This document shows, piece by piece, positions 1 to 5,568 of a stretch of DNA of 5,992 bases. The position numbers were made by a program, and so were the translations under genes. Below the pieces are notes generated by a model. The model was not told the origin of the DNA and did not search any database. It worked only from the letters and a program-made list of their open reading frames with translations. Origin of the DNA: Actinomycetota bacterium (GTDB lineage Bacteria; Actinomycetota; Rubrobacteria; Rubrobacterales; Rubrobacteraceae); the NCBI GenBank assembly GCA_020200675.1, contig JAIVIG010000133.1, positions 1-5,992 on the forward strand. The letters are read 5' to 3'. The stretch's first letter is position 1. Each line of letters begins with the position of its first letter.

Positions 1-1
1 C

Positions 2-565
2 GTGATCGGCGTGTGCGTGGGGGCGTGCGAGAGGAGCGATGTGGTTACCGGTGAGCGCGTGAGGGCCGGCGACGCGGTACTGGGTCTCGCCTCCAGCGGC
101 CTGCACACCAACGGCTACACCCTCGCGCGCAAGGTGGCGGAGGATGCGGGCCTCTCTTATTCGGATGTGCCGGAAAGCCTCGACCGGTCCGTCGGCGAGG
201 TCTACCTGGAGCCTCACCGAGCCTACGTGCGCGAGGTCCACGCCCTCAAAAAAGCCGTCGAGGTGCGCGGGATGGCGCACATAACGGGCGGCGGGCTTCC
301 GGGGAACCTGCCTCGCTCTTTAGGCGGTCTCGGAGCGCGGCTCGATGTCTCTTCCTGGGAGGAGCCACCGGTGTTCGCCCTGATCCGCTCTTTAGGCAGC
401 GTCTCCGAGGACGAGATGCGCCGGGTCTTCAACCTCGGCGTCGGGTTCTGCGCTGTCGTACCGGAGGGAGACCTGGATCTGGCATTAGACACGCTCCGCG
501 GCGCGGGTTGCAGATCGTGGCGTATCGGCGAGGTCGTCGAAGGGGGAGAGGTCGAGTTTGCCTGA
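2..565 (+). CDS. purM: Phosphoribosylformylglycinamidine cyclo-ligase (AIR synthetase), C-terminal part
   Basis: Cytosolic purine biosynthesis enzyme that closes FGAM to 5-aminoimidazole ribonucleotide using ATP. The gene is cut by the left edge: 187 residues are visible, against roughly 340-350 for the family, so the N-terminal ATP-binding half is missing and the first visible GTG is an internal codon. Visible family motifs are GLASSGLHTNGY (visible residues 28-39), GMAHITGGGLPGNLPR (90-105), and FNLGVGF near the C-terminus, a variant of the usual FNMGIGM. The stop TGA (563-565) lies inside the start of purN, an 8-bp overlap that indicates translational coupling. Three leucines use TTA codons (320-322, 392-394, 485-487), two of them inside an exact 12-bp repeat. 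Identification is secure from the motifs and the purN-purH neighbours. Confidence 0.95.
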   Translation: MIGVCVGACERSDVVTGERVRAGDAVLGLASSGLHTNGYTLARKVAEDAGLSYSDVPESLDRSVGEVYLEPHRAYVREVHALKKAVEVRGMAHITGGGLPGNLPRSLGGLGARLDVSSWEEPPVFALIRSLGSVSEDEMRRVFNLGVGFCAVVPEGDLDLALDTLRGAGCRSWRIGEVVEGGEVEFA

Positions 566-1133
566 GCGGTTGCCCGAAGGGTCGCGCTTCGCCGTGCTCG
601 CCTCGGGCTCGGGGACGAACCTCCAGGCGCTCCTGGAAGCCTACCCCGAGGAACTCGCGGTGGTCGCCGGGGACAAGAAAGGGGCGTTTGCCTTCGAGCG
701 AGCGCGGCGTGCCGGGGTGCCGGTCGAGCACGTGGACCCTGCAGGCTTCATCAGCCGCGAGGACTACGACCGGGAGCTGGCGGAGAGGGTCGCCGCCCAC
801 GGCGTCTCGCTCGTGGTGGGGGCGGGGTACATGCGCGTGCTCTCGCCCGTCTTCCTGGAGCGGTTCCCCGCGATCCTGAACGTTCACCCCTCGCTGTTGC
901 CGGAGTTCCGGGGCCTGAACGCCGCGCAGCGGGTGCTCGAAGCGGGAGTTAAGGAGACGGGGGTTACGGTCCACTTCATGGTCGAGAAGGTCGACGCCGG
1001 ACCCCTCGTGAGGCAGGAGAGGGTGCCGGTCTTGCCGGGGGACACGGAGGAGACCCTGCTCGCGCGGCTGCACCCCGTGGAGCACCGTCTGCTGGTGGAG
1101 GCGGTCGCGGACTACTTCCGGGGGAGGGTATGA
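558..1133 (+). CDS. purN: Phosphoribosylglycinamide formyltransferase (GAR transformylase)
   Basis: Transfers a formyl group from 10-formyltetrahydrofolate to GAR, giving FGAR, in the cytosol. The 191-residue product is close to the usual family length. It shows the phosphate-binding ASGSGTNLQA (residues 15-24), the folate/catalytic segment NVHPSLLPEFRG (108-119) with the expected catalytic Asn108 and His110, and VHFMVEKVDAGP (138-149) with catalytic Asp146. The start is a TTG at 558, chosen because the conserved N-terminal strand begins nine residues later and a purine-rich ribosome binding site (gggggag, 542-548) sits about 9 bases upstream. It overlaps purM by 8 bp, and its stop TGA (1131-1133) overlaps the purH ATG, so the three genes are almost certainly co-transcribed and coupled. 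No key residue is missing. Confidence 0.96.
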   Translation: MPERLPEGSRFAVLASGSGTNLQALLEAYPEELAVVAGDKKGAFAFERARRAGVPVEHVDPAGFISREDYDRELAERVAAHGVSLVVGAGYMRVLSPVFLERFPAILNVHPSLLPEFRGLNAAQRVLEAGVKETGVTVHFMVEKVDAGPLVRQERVPVLPGDTEETLLARLHPVEHRLLVEAVADYFRGRV

Positions 1134-2695
1134 AGCTCCGGGCGCTCGTCTCGGTCTCGGACAAGAAAGGCGTCGCGGCGTTCGCGCGCAGGCTGCACAA
1201 ACTCGGGTTCGAGATCATCTCTACCGGCGGGACCGCGAGGACGCTCGGAGAGAACAGGGTCCCAGTCATCCCTGTCTCGGAGGTGACAGGGGAGCCGGAG
1301 ATCCTGGGCGGGAGGGTGAAGACGCTCCACCCGAAGATCCACGGCGGCATCCTCGCAAACCTCGAGGATCCCGACCACGTCACCGAGATCGTCGAGCACG
1401 ACATAGGTCCCATAGACCTCGTCTGCATAAACCTCTACCCTTTCGAAGAGACCGTTGCCGTTGGCGCACCCGAGAAGGAGGCCATAGAGCAGATAGATAT
1501 CGGCGGCCCCGCCATGCTCCGCGCCGCGGCGAAGAACTTTCGCTCCGTAACAGTCGTCCCCTCCCCCGAGTTCTACAAAGAGGTTCTGGCAGAGCTGGAA
1601 GCTGAGGGCGAGGTCTCCCTCGAGACCCGCCGCCGGCTCTCGCTCGCGGCCTTCCGCCGCACCAGCCTCTACGACGCCGCCATCGCCGACTGGCTCGAAG
1701 AAAGCGCAGGCACGGATAGTTTAGGACTAAACCGTCCTGCTTCGGGGGGTGATGAGAGGTTCCCCGATCTCCTCACCATGCGCTACGAGAAAGTTTTCCC
1801 GTTGCGGTACGGGGAGAACCCGCACCAGAGGGCGGCCTACTACGCCCAGATAGGGCAGCAGCATCTCCTCTCCGGGGTTGAGAAGTTGCAGGGGAAGGAT
1901 CTCTCTTTCAACAACCTGCACGACGTGGACGCCGCGCGCGCCCTGCTCGCTGAACTCGGCGAAAAATCGGCGGCGGTCATCGTCAAGCACGCGAACCCGT
2001 GCGGGGTGGCGGTCGGAGAGACTATTGCGGAGGCTTACGAAAAAGCCTTCGATAGCGACACGGTGTCGGCGTTCGGCGGGATCGTGGCGCTAAATGGTCC
2101 GGTGGACGCGGAACTGGCCGAAAAGATAACGAAGGTCTTCACCGAGGTGCTCGTCGCGCCGGGCTTTACGTCCGAGGCGAGGGAGGCGTTCGCGGCGAAG
2201 CCGAGCACGATCCTGCTCCAGGCCGGTCTTCTCATCCTCCCCGGCCTCTCCGCCAAGGACGTCACGGGTGGCCTCCTGTTGCAAGAGACCGACGTCACCG
2301 AGGACGGCTCGGAGTACAGGGTGGTCACCCAGAAGCAGCCCTCGCCGCAGCAGATGGAGGATCTCCTCTTTGCCTGGCTGGTCGCGAAGAGGGTCAGGAG
2401 CAACGCGATCGTGCTCTCTAGAGAGGGTGCCACCGTCGGGCTCGGGGGCGGCCAGACGAGCCGGGTGGACGCTTCGGATCTCGCGGTCAAGAAGGCGGGC
2501 GAGCGGACCCGGGACGCGGTCGCGGCGAGCGACGCCTTCTTCCCGTTCGCCGACGGCGTCGAAGCGCTGGCCGAAGCCGGTATCACGGCCGTCATACAGC
2601 CCGGCGGCTCCAAGCGCGACGAAGAGGTTATCGAGGCCGCGGACGAGAGAGGCATCGCGATGGTCTTCACGGGGAGGCGCCACTTCCTGCACTAG
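1130..2695 (+). CDS. purH: Bifunctional AICAR transformylase / IMP cyclohydrolase
   Basis: Catalyses the last two steps to IMP: formylation of AICAR from 10-formyl-THF, then ring closure of FAICAR. The length of 521 aa is normal for the family. The N-terminal MGS-like cyclohydrolase domain (about 1-190) shows LVSVSDKKGV, STGGTART, GGRVKTLHPKIHGG (60-73, with Lys64) and IDIGGPAMLRAAAKN. The transformylase domain begins near RYGENPHQ (226-233) and carries the catalytic pair Lys286-His287 in VKHANPCGVA, then FDSDTVSAFGGI, RVRSNAIVL, GGGQTSRVDA and SDAFFPFADGVE, ending in GRRHFLH. The ATG at 1130 overlaps the purN stop as ATGA, with ggggaggg immediately upstream. The linker near residues 190-212 is longer than I expect, uses TTA, CTA and AGT codons, and contains a palindrome (separate entry). 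Neighbouring codons are strongly GC-ending. Confidence 0.97.
   Translation: MKLRALVSVSDKKGVAAFARRLHKLGFEIISTGGTARTLGENRVPVIPVSEVTGEPEILGGRVKTLHPKIHGGILANLEDPDHVTEIVEHDIGPIDLVCINLYPFEETVAVGAPEKEAIEQIDIGGPAMLRAAAKNFRSVTVVPSPEFYKEVLAELEAEGEVSLETRRRLSLAAFRRTSLYDAAIADWLEESAGTDSLGLNRPASGGDERFPDLLTMRYEKVFPLRYGENPHQRAAYYAQIGQQHLLSGVEKLQGKDLSFNNLHDVDAARALLAELGEKSAAVIVKHANPCGVAVGETIAEAYEKAFDSDTVSAFGGIVALNGPVDAELAEKITKVFTEVLVAPGFTSEAREAFAAKPSTILLQAGLLILPGLSAKDVTGGLLLQETDVTEDGSEYRVVTQKQPSPQQMEDLLFAWLVAKRVRSNAIVLSREGATVGLGGGQTSRVDASDLAVKKAGERTRDAVAASDAFFPFADGVEALAEAGITAVIQPGGSKRDEEVIEAADERGIAMVFTGRRHFLH
1706..1740. repeat. Bulged palindrome inside the PurH interdomain linker
   Basis: Two arms pair in three blocks around a GA centre (1725-1726). 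TTTAG (1720-1724) pairs with CTAAA (1727-1731), ACGG (1712-1715) with CCGT (1732-1735), and GCAGG (1706-1710) with CCTGC (1736-1740). Unpaired bases occur only on the left arm (1711 and 1716-1719). That makes 14 base pairs in 35 bases. It is read in frame as a short Ser/Leu/Gly/Asn-containing linker using codons that are rare in the rest of the gene. The pairing is directly visible. An origin as an inserted repetitive element is inference. Confidence 0.6.
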
Positions 2696-2830
2696 CGTAA
2701 TGTCCGGCGGCTCGCAAGCGGGAAGCTTGTTCGACACGCGAGCAGATATAGTGCTCGGGTCGAAGGAGTGGGGAAGGGACCGGTACGCAATGATCTTCGG
2801 CTCCACTGACCTTTCAAGGGGAGGCTGGTA

Positions 2831-4084
2831 GTGGCCGGTAGGGATCGGCCGGTGTACTGCACGCAGTGCGGAAGCATCGTAAACGCCGGGGACAACTTCT
2901 GCGGGGTGTGCGGGGCCGGGGTATCGCCCGGCGCCCCGGACGCCGCTCCTACGCGAGAGATCCCCACGCAGGTCTACCCCCCGCAGGGCGTCCCCTCTCG
3001 TGGAGGCAACAGGACGCTGGCGGTGGTGTTTGGCTTCGGGGTTCTGCTCGTCCTCGTGCTGGGCATCGGCGCGATCGTCGCCCTGAACCTCCTCCGCGGC
3101 GAACCCGACACCCGGGCCGGGTCGGAGCCCGCACCGGCCGCAAACCAGGAGCAAGGGACCACCGAACAAGAGAGCGCCGAAGAGGCCGACACCTCGCAGC
3201 CCGCCGGGAGCGAGAGGTTGGGCGTGGGCGACTCCGTGGAGGCCGAAGGCGTGCGGGCGACCCTCAACGGGGTACGCATTTTGCCCACCACCGACTTCGA
3301 CCGGCCCATAGAGAGCCCAGACAACCTGTTCCTCGCCACGGACCTGACTTTCGAAAACGTCTCCGACCGGCCTGTGGCCGTCTCCAGCCTTCTGGAGTTC
3401 GTGTTGAAGAACGAGGAGGGCTATTCGGCCTCCCAATCCATCCACAGCCGGCAGCGCCAGCTCTCCGAGGGTGAGATCTCACCAGGCCAGAAGACGAGCG
3501 GGGAGATCGTCTACGAGGTGCCTCCCGACTCCAGGGGACTGCAGCTGGATTACAGGCCCTTCCTCCGGGGTGGCACCCACACCTGGTACATCGGCGACGC
3601 CGGCACGCTCCCGGGGGCCGATCAGGCCGAGTCGACCCCTTCCTCCTCCGTACGTGAACCGGCTGAGTCGGCTCCCGCTTCGTCCCTGCCCGCACAGGTT
3701 CCCGCGGGGTCAGAAGTCGAGATCATCGAGGCTGCGGAGGACTACTACCAGGCAGTGGACCAGGAGAACTGGGCCTACACCTACGACAACCTGGACTCGC
3801 AGACGCGGAGCATGTTCACCGAGGAGGAGTGGTACCTCAAGAACCAGTGGTTCGCCGACAATGAGGGGCTGGAGCTCAGCACGATAGACGCGGTGGTGAA
3901 CGGCTCGCCTTCGGACCCCGTCGTCAGCGTGACGGTCTACAGGACCTTCAAGGACGGAACCTCCATAACGAGGAGCACCTACTTCGTCTCGGAGGGTGGC
4001 ACCTGGAAGCACCGCTTCTCCCAGGAAGAGATCGACATCTTCATGCCAGGCGTACCCTTCGAGGAGTTCGTCGCAGCCCAGTAA
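2831..4084 (+). CDS. Zinc-ribbon membrane protein with DUF4352-like and NTF2-like domains
   Basis: A protein of 417 residues whose precise function I do not recognise. Residues 8-30 form a zinc ribbon with CTQCG and CGVCG (Cys10, 13, 24, 27). After a Pro-rich linker there is one hydrophobic membrane segment (about 63-88), then an acidic Ser/Glu/Gln-rich linker (about 91-128). Residues about 130-254 resemble DUF4352, an immunoglobulin-like extracellular fold (GVGDSVEAEGVRATLNGV, FLATDLTFENVSDRPVAV, then a Gly/Gln-containing turn and YEVPPDSRGLQLDYRP). A second low-complexity linker (about 257-293) leads to a C-terminal alpha/beta region (295-417) that looks NTF2/SnoaL-like (AAEDYYQAVDQENWAYTYDNL, then VSVTVYRTFKDG and GGTWKHRF). 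The inferred topology is zinc ribbon in the cytosol and C-terminal domains outside. The GTG start at 2831 is supported by aaggggagg (2816-2824) six bases upstream. A 135-bp gap separates it from purH, so it is probably a separate transcription unit. Confidence 0.85.
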   Translation: MAGRDRPVYCTQCGSIVNAGDNFCGVCGAGVSPGAPDAAPTREIPTQVYPPQGVPSRGGNRTLAVVFGFGVLLVLVLGIGAIVALNLLRGEPDTRAGSEPAPAANQEQGTTEQESAEEADTSQPAGSERLGVGDSVEAEGVRATLNGVRILPTTDFDRPIESPDNLFLATDLTFENVSDRPVAVSSLLEFVLKNEEGYSASQSIHSRQRQLSEGEISPGQKTSGEIVYEVPPDSRGLQLDYRPFLRGGTHTWYIGDAGTLPGADQAESTPSSSVREPAESAPASSLPAQVPAGSEVEIIEAAEDYYQAVDQENWAYTYDNLDSQTRSMFTEEEWYLKNQWFADNEGLELSTIDAVVNGSPSDPVVSVTVYRTFKDGTSITRSTYFVSEGGTWKHRFSQEEIDIFMPGVPFEEFVAAQ

Positions 4085-4117
4085 CCCTGCCTCCTCATCG
4101 TGCACCCCCGAGGGTTT

Positions 4118-4126
4118 TGATAAACT
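4118..4126 (+). promoter_or_regulatory. Extended -10 promoter element of the Lys-Glu-Val tRNA unit
   Basis: TGATAAACT, an extended -10 (TGn plus TAAACT), lies 12 bases before the first base of tRNA-Lys, so transcription would start a few bases ahead of the mature 5' end. No convincing -35 is present at 17 bp spacing (TCGTGC). The same TGNTAAACTCA word precedes tRNA-Asp, which supports it as functional. Confidence 0.5.
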
Positions 4127-4138
4127 CACGTGCGTGTC

Positions 4139-4210
4139 GGGCCGGTAGCTCAGTGGCAGAGCAGGGGACTTTTAATCCTCGTGTCGTAGGTTCGATCCCT
4201 ACCCGGCTCA
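4139..4210 (+). tRNA. tRNA-Lys (anticodon TTT)
   Basis: A complete cloverleaf of 72 bases. The acceptor strands 4139-4145 and 4203-4209 pair over all seven positions with one G-U. The D stem is GCTC/GAGC (4148-4151, 4159-4162). The anticodon stem 4164-4168/4176-4180 closes loop CTTTTAA with anticodon TTT at 4171-4173. The T arm GTAGG/CCTAC holds a TTCGATC loop. The discriminator is A4210. CCA is not encoded. It is the first gene of a Lys-Glu-Val run. Confidence 0.97.
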
Positions 4211-4230
4211 CGAGCCGCAAAAGGCTGCGA

Positions 4231-4303
4231 GCCCCCATCGTCTAGAGGCCCAGGACACCGCCCTTTCAAGGCGGCGGCACGGGTTCGAATCCCGTTGGGG
4301 GCA
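4231..4303 (+). tRNA. tRNA-Glu (anticodon TTC)
   Basis: A complete cloverleaf of 73 bases. The acceptor is GCCCCCA (4231-4237) with TGGGGGC (4296-4302). The anticodon stem CCGCC/GGCGG encloses CTTTCAA, with anticodon TTC at 4265-4267. The T arm ACGGG/CCCGT holds TTCGAAT. The discriminator is A4303 and no CCA is encoded. It lies 20 bases after tRNA-Lys, in the same unit. Its last bases abut or overlap the abnormal 5' end of the following tRNA-Val. Confidence 0.97.
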
Positions 4304-4373
4304 CGGATTAGCTCAGGGGTAGAGCACCTCCCTTACAAGGAGGGGGTCGCTGGTTCAAATCCAGCATCGCCCA
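4302..4373 (+). tRNA. tRNA-Val (anticodon TAC) with a defective 5' acceptor strand
   Basis: The body is a normal tRNA: D stem GCTC/GAGC (4311-4314, 4322-4325), anticodon stem CCTCC/GGAGG enclosing CTTACAA with anticodon TAC at 4334-4336, T arm GCTGG/CCAGC with TTCAAAT, 3' acceptor ATCGCCC (4366-4372), and discriminator A4373. The 5' acceptor should read GGGCGAT, but the seven bases present are CACGGAT, of which only GAT (4306-4308) pairs. Full pairing returns only if ACG (4303-4305) is bulged out and GGGC (4299-4302) is borrowed from the 3' end of tRNA-Glu, which would make the two mature tRNAs mutually exclusive from one transcript. A 3-base deletion, real or a sequencing or assembly error, is the simplest explanation. 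The identity as Val(TAC) is clear, but functionality is doubtful. Confidence 0.75.
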
Positions 4374-4405
4374 CTTTAGAAAAGCAGCGTTTTGCACGGC
4401 CCTTC

Positions 4406-4411
4406 TTGACA
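4406..4411 (+). promoter_or_regulatory. Candidate -35 (TTGACA) for the LPXTG protein gene
   Basis: A perfect TTGACA in the AT-richer gap between tRNA-Val and the surface protein gene, about 100 bases before its start codon. The best downstream -10 is a poor TTCGAT (4431-4436) at 19 bp spacing. The hexamer is therefore clear but the promoter is only tentative. Confidence 0.35.
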
Positions 4412-4512
4412 CCACTTATGGAAAGCCTCCTTCGATTGGTTCATGTTGCTTTTTGCGCTGGTTTCGTTTAGGTTGGCTGTCCACAACTAGCGACTCGAGG
4501 GGAGGGGAATCC

Positions 4513-4902
4513 GTGAGAAGACTATTGTTGCTGGCCTCCTTGTGCCTGACGGGCGTGTTGGTGCTTGCGCCCTACGCCCTCGCGCAGGGTTCCTTCTGCA
4601 CGACCAGCGCCGATGCGAGCGGCGAAAGCGTTACGAAGTGTGTAGATGCCCCTAGCCCGACTCCTACTGCCACCGCGAGCCCAGAGGTAACCGTCCAGGC
4701 CGGACCTCCTCTAACGCCTTCCCCAACCGCTACCTCGACCCCGACCCCGACAGCCACCGCCAGCGGTACCACGCTGTCCTCTGCCGCCCAAGCTGCGGGT
4801 GGAATACTCCCGCCAACGGGCGGTGGCGGGCTCGCACTCGTAGCCGCCGCGTTGTTGCTCGGCAGCGGGGTTATGAGCTTCGCCATTTTGCGTAGGAGAT
4901 AG
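4513..4902 (+). CDS. Small secreted LPXTG (LPPTG) cell-wall-anchored protein
   Basis: A protein of 129 residues with every part of a sortase substrate. The N-terminal signal peptide starts with Arg2-Arg3, has a hydrophobic core (4-18), and has a probable AxA cleavage site after Ala24 (ALA-Q). The C-terminal sorting signal is LPPTG (99-103), a hydrophobic segment (107-126) and the tail Arg127-129. The predicted mature chain (25-102) has two cysteines (29 and 43) that could form a disulfide, followed by a Pro/Thr/Ser-rich spacer in which TPTATAS or PTPTATAS occurs twice (49-56 and 77-84). Such spacers are typical wall-spanning, possibly glycosylated segments. I chose the GTG at 4513 because it gives a proper signal peptide and follows ggagggg (4501-4507) at good distance. 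An in-frame TTG at 4453 would add 20 residues ahead of the signal. There is no sortase gene in the window, and function beyond surface display is unknown. Confidence 0.8.
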   Translation: MRRLLLLASLCLTGVLVLAPYALAQGSFCTTSADASGESVTKCVDAPSPTPTATASPEVTVQAGPPLTPSPTATSTPTPTATASGTTLSSAAQAAGGILPPTGGGGLALVAAALLLGSGVMSFAILRRR

Positions 4903-4906
4903 TGTG

Positions 4907-4928
4907 GGTTCATGAGAACCTGACAGGT
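4907..4928. repeat. Two overlapping dyads after the LPXTG gene
   Basis: GGTTC-ATGA-GAACC (4907-4920) and ACCTG-A-CAGGT (4918-4928) share three bases, so only one hairpin can form at a time. They begin five bases after the stop codon. No T-run follows, so a classical intrinsic terminator is unlikely. An operator or mRNA 3'-end structure is possible. Confidence 0.45.
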
Positions 4929-4963
4929 AGGATGGACCGCCGTTCGGGTAAGAAGGCAAACCT

Positions 4964-4994
4964 GGGTGGAGGTGGGATCCAGCGTCACCTACCC
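4964..4994 (+). repeat. Hairpin in the gap between the LPXTG gene and tRNA-Asp
   Basis: GGGT (4964-4967) and AGGTG (4970-4974) pair with CACCT (4986-4990) and ACCC (4991-4994), with a GG bulge and an 11-base loop. GGTAGG (4926-4931) upstream can pair with CCTACC (4988-4993) instead, giving an alternative fold. No U-tract follows, so this does not look like a terminator. Confidence 0.4.
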
Positions 4995-5001
4995 AACCAA
5001 A

Positions 5002-5036
5002 AAGCTGGTAGCTGAAGGCTGAAAGCTGACGGCTCG
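5002..5036 (+). repeat. Degenerate heptamer tandem repeat
   Basis: Five consecutive 7-base units with core RGCTGA: AAGCTGG, TAGCTGA, AGGCTGA, AAGCTGA and a decayed CGGCTCG. It ends six bases before the -10 of tRNA-Asp, and a weak -35 match (CTGAAA, 5019-5024) lies within it. Confidence 0.65.
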
Positions 5037-5047
5037 TCTGCTAAACT
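5019..5047 (+). promoter_or_regulatory. Promoter of tRNA-Asp
   Basis: CTGAAA (5019-5024), then 17 bases, then TAAACT (5042-5047) preceded by TGC, an extended -10. The predicted start is near 5053-5054, so the leader would begin with a hairpin, CGCCCC-AAAC-GGGGCG (5054-5069), ahead of the tRNA. The TGNTAAACTCA block is shared with the tRNA-Lys promoter. Confidence 0.55.
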
Positions 5048-5077
5048 CAACTTCGCCCCAAACGGGGCGTCCCACGC

Positions 5078-5151
<74 letters not shown>

Positions 5152-5200
5152 CTCCATCCTCGCGCCGCTCGTGCTTGACGAGAAGATATACTAAATAACA

Positions 5201-5213
5201 GATAGAAGCTATC
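5201..5213. repeat. Dyad next to the trxA ribosome binding site
   Basis: GATAG-AAG-CTATC, directly abutting the AGGAGGT of trxA. It is short and stable enough only for a weak hairpin or a small operator half-site pair. Its function is unproven. Confidence 0.35.
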
Positions 5214-5227
5214 AGGAGGTAGGATCA

Positions 5228-5566
5228 GTGAGCGAGCCCGTAGCGGTAACAATAGACACTTTCGAGAAGGAAGTACTGGATTCCGAGGTGCCTGTGCTGG
5301 TGGACTTCTGGGCTGCGTGGTGTGGTCCGTGCCGGCAGGTGGCGCCGGTTATGGATGAGATCGCGCAGGAGTACGAAGGAGCTGTCAAAGTGGCGAAGGT
5401 TGATGTGGACGCCGAGTCGGCTCTGGCTGGGCACTTCGGGATCTCGAGCATCCCGACCATCGCGTTCTTCGAGCCCGGCGAGCAGCCCAAGGCCGTCGTG
5501 GGCGCGCTGCCAAAGGAGATGGTCGAGTCGGCCTTTGGCCTGGATCGCTTCGCCAGGACCGCATAA
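5228..5566 (+). CDS. trxA: Thioredoxin
   Basis: A small cytosolic dithiol-disulfide oxidoreductase that is reduced by thioredoxin reductase. The 112 residues match a single classical thioredoxin fold. It has the buried Asp26, the active site WCGPC (31-35, redox cysteines 32 and 35) and the cis-proline Pro76 in SIPTIAFF. The C-terminal strand/helix (VGALPKEMVESAFGL) has the usual glycine motif with a slightly unusual Leu-Pro after GA. GTG 5228 is the start because a perfect AGGAGGT (5214-5220) lies seven bases upstream. A GATAG-AAG-CTATC dyad (5201-5213) touches the ribosome binding site. A good -10 hexamer, TATACT (5187-5192), lies upstream but lacks a properly spaced -35, and read-through from the tRNA-Asp promoter is also possible. 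It stands alone between two tRNA genes. No thioredoxin reductase gene is in the window. Confidence 0.96.
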   Translation: MSEPVAVTIDTFEKEVLDSEVPVLVDFWAAWCGPCRQVAPVMDEIAQEYEGAVKVAKVDVDAESALAGHFGISSIPTIAFFEPGEQPKAVVGALPKEMVESAFGLDRFARTA

Positions 5567-5568
5567 AG

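Noticed and set aside
429..1085. A 218-codon ORF on the - strand opposite purN
   Set aside because: Arg/Pro/His-rich composition with no motif, fully covered by purM and purN.
2710..2743. GCTCGC/GCGAGC with an inner AAGC/GCTT pair after purH, as a terminator, with TATAGT (2747-2752) as a promoter
   Set aside because: There is no U-tract, the stem has a nine-base bulge, and no -35 at suitable spacing supports the TATAGT.
2090..3445. A 451-codon ORF on the - strand
   Set aside because: It is antisense to purH and the zinc-ribbon gene, both of which have strong family motifs. Long antisense ORFs are expected in high-GC DNA.
4104..4118. ACCC-loop-GGGT followed by TTT after the zinc-ribbon gene, as a terminator
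   Set aside because: The stem is only four base pairs and runs into the tRNA-Lys promoter.
4453..4512. Earlier TTG start for the LPXTG protein
   Set aside because: It would put 20 residues ahead of a clear signal peptide and has no good ribosome binding site, while GTG 4513 does.
4366..5060. The interval between tRNA-Val and tRNA-Asp as an element with tRNA-Val as its attachment site
   Set aside because: The only similarity between the tRNA-Val 3' end and the right side is a TCGCCC-like word, too short to be an attachment repeat, and there is no recombinase gene inside.
5175..5192. TTGACG and TATACT upstream of trxA as one promoter
   Set aside because: They are separated by only six bases, far too close to act as a -35/-10 pair. 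Either may belong to another promoter.
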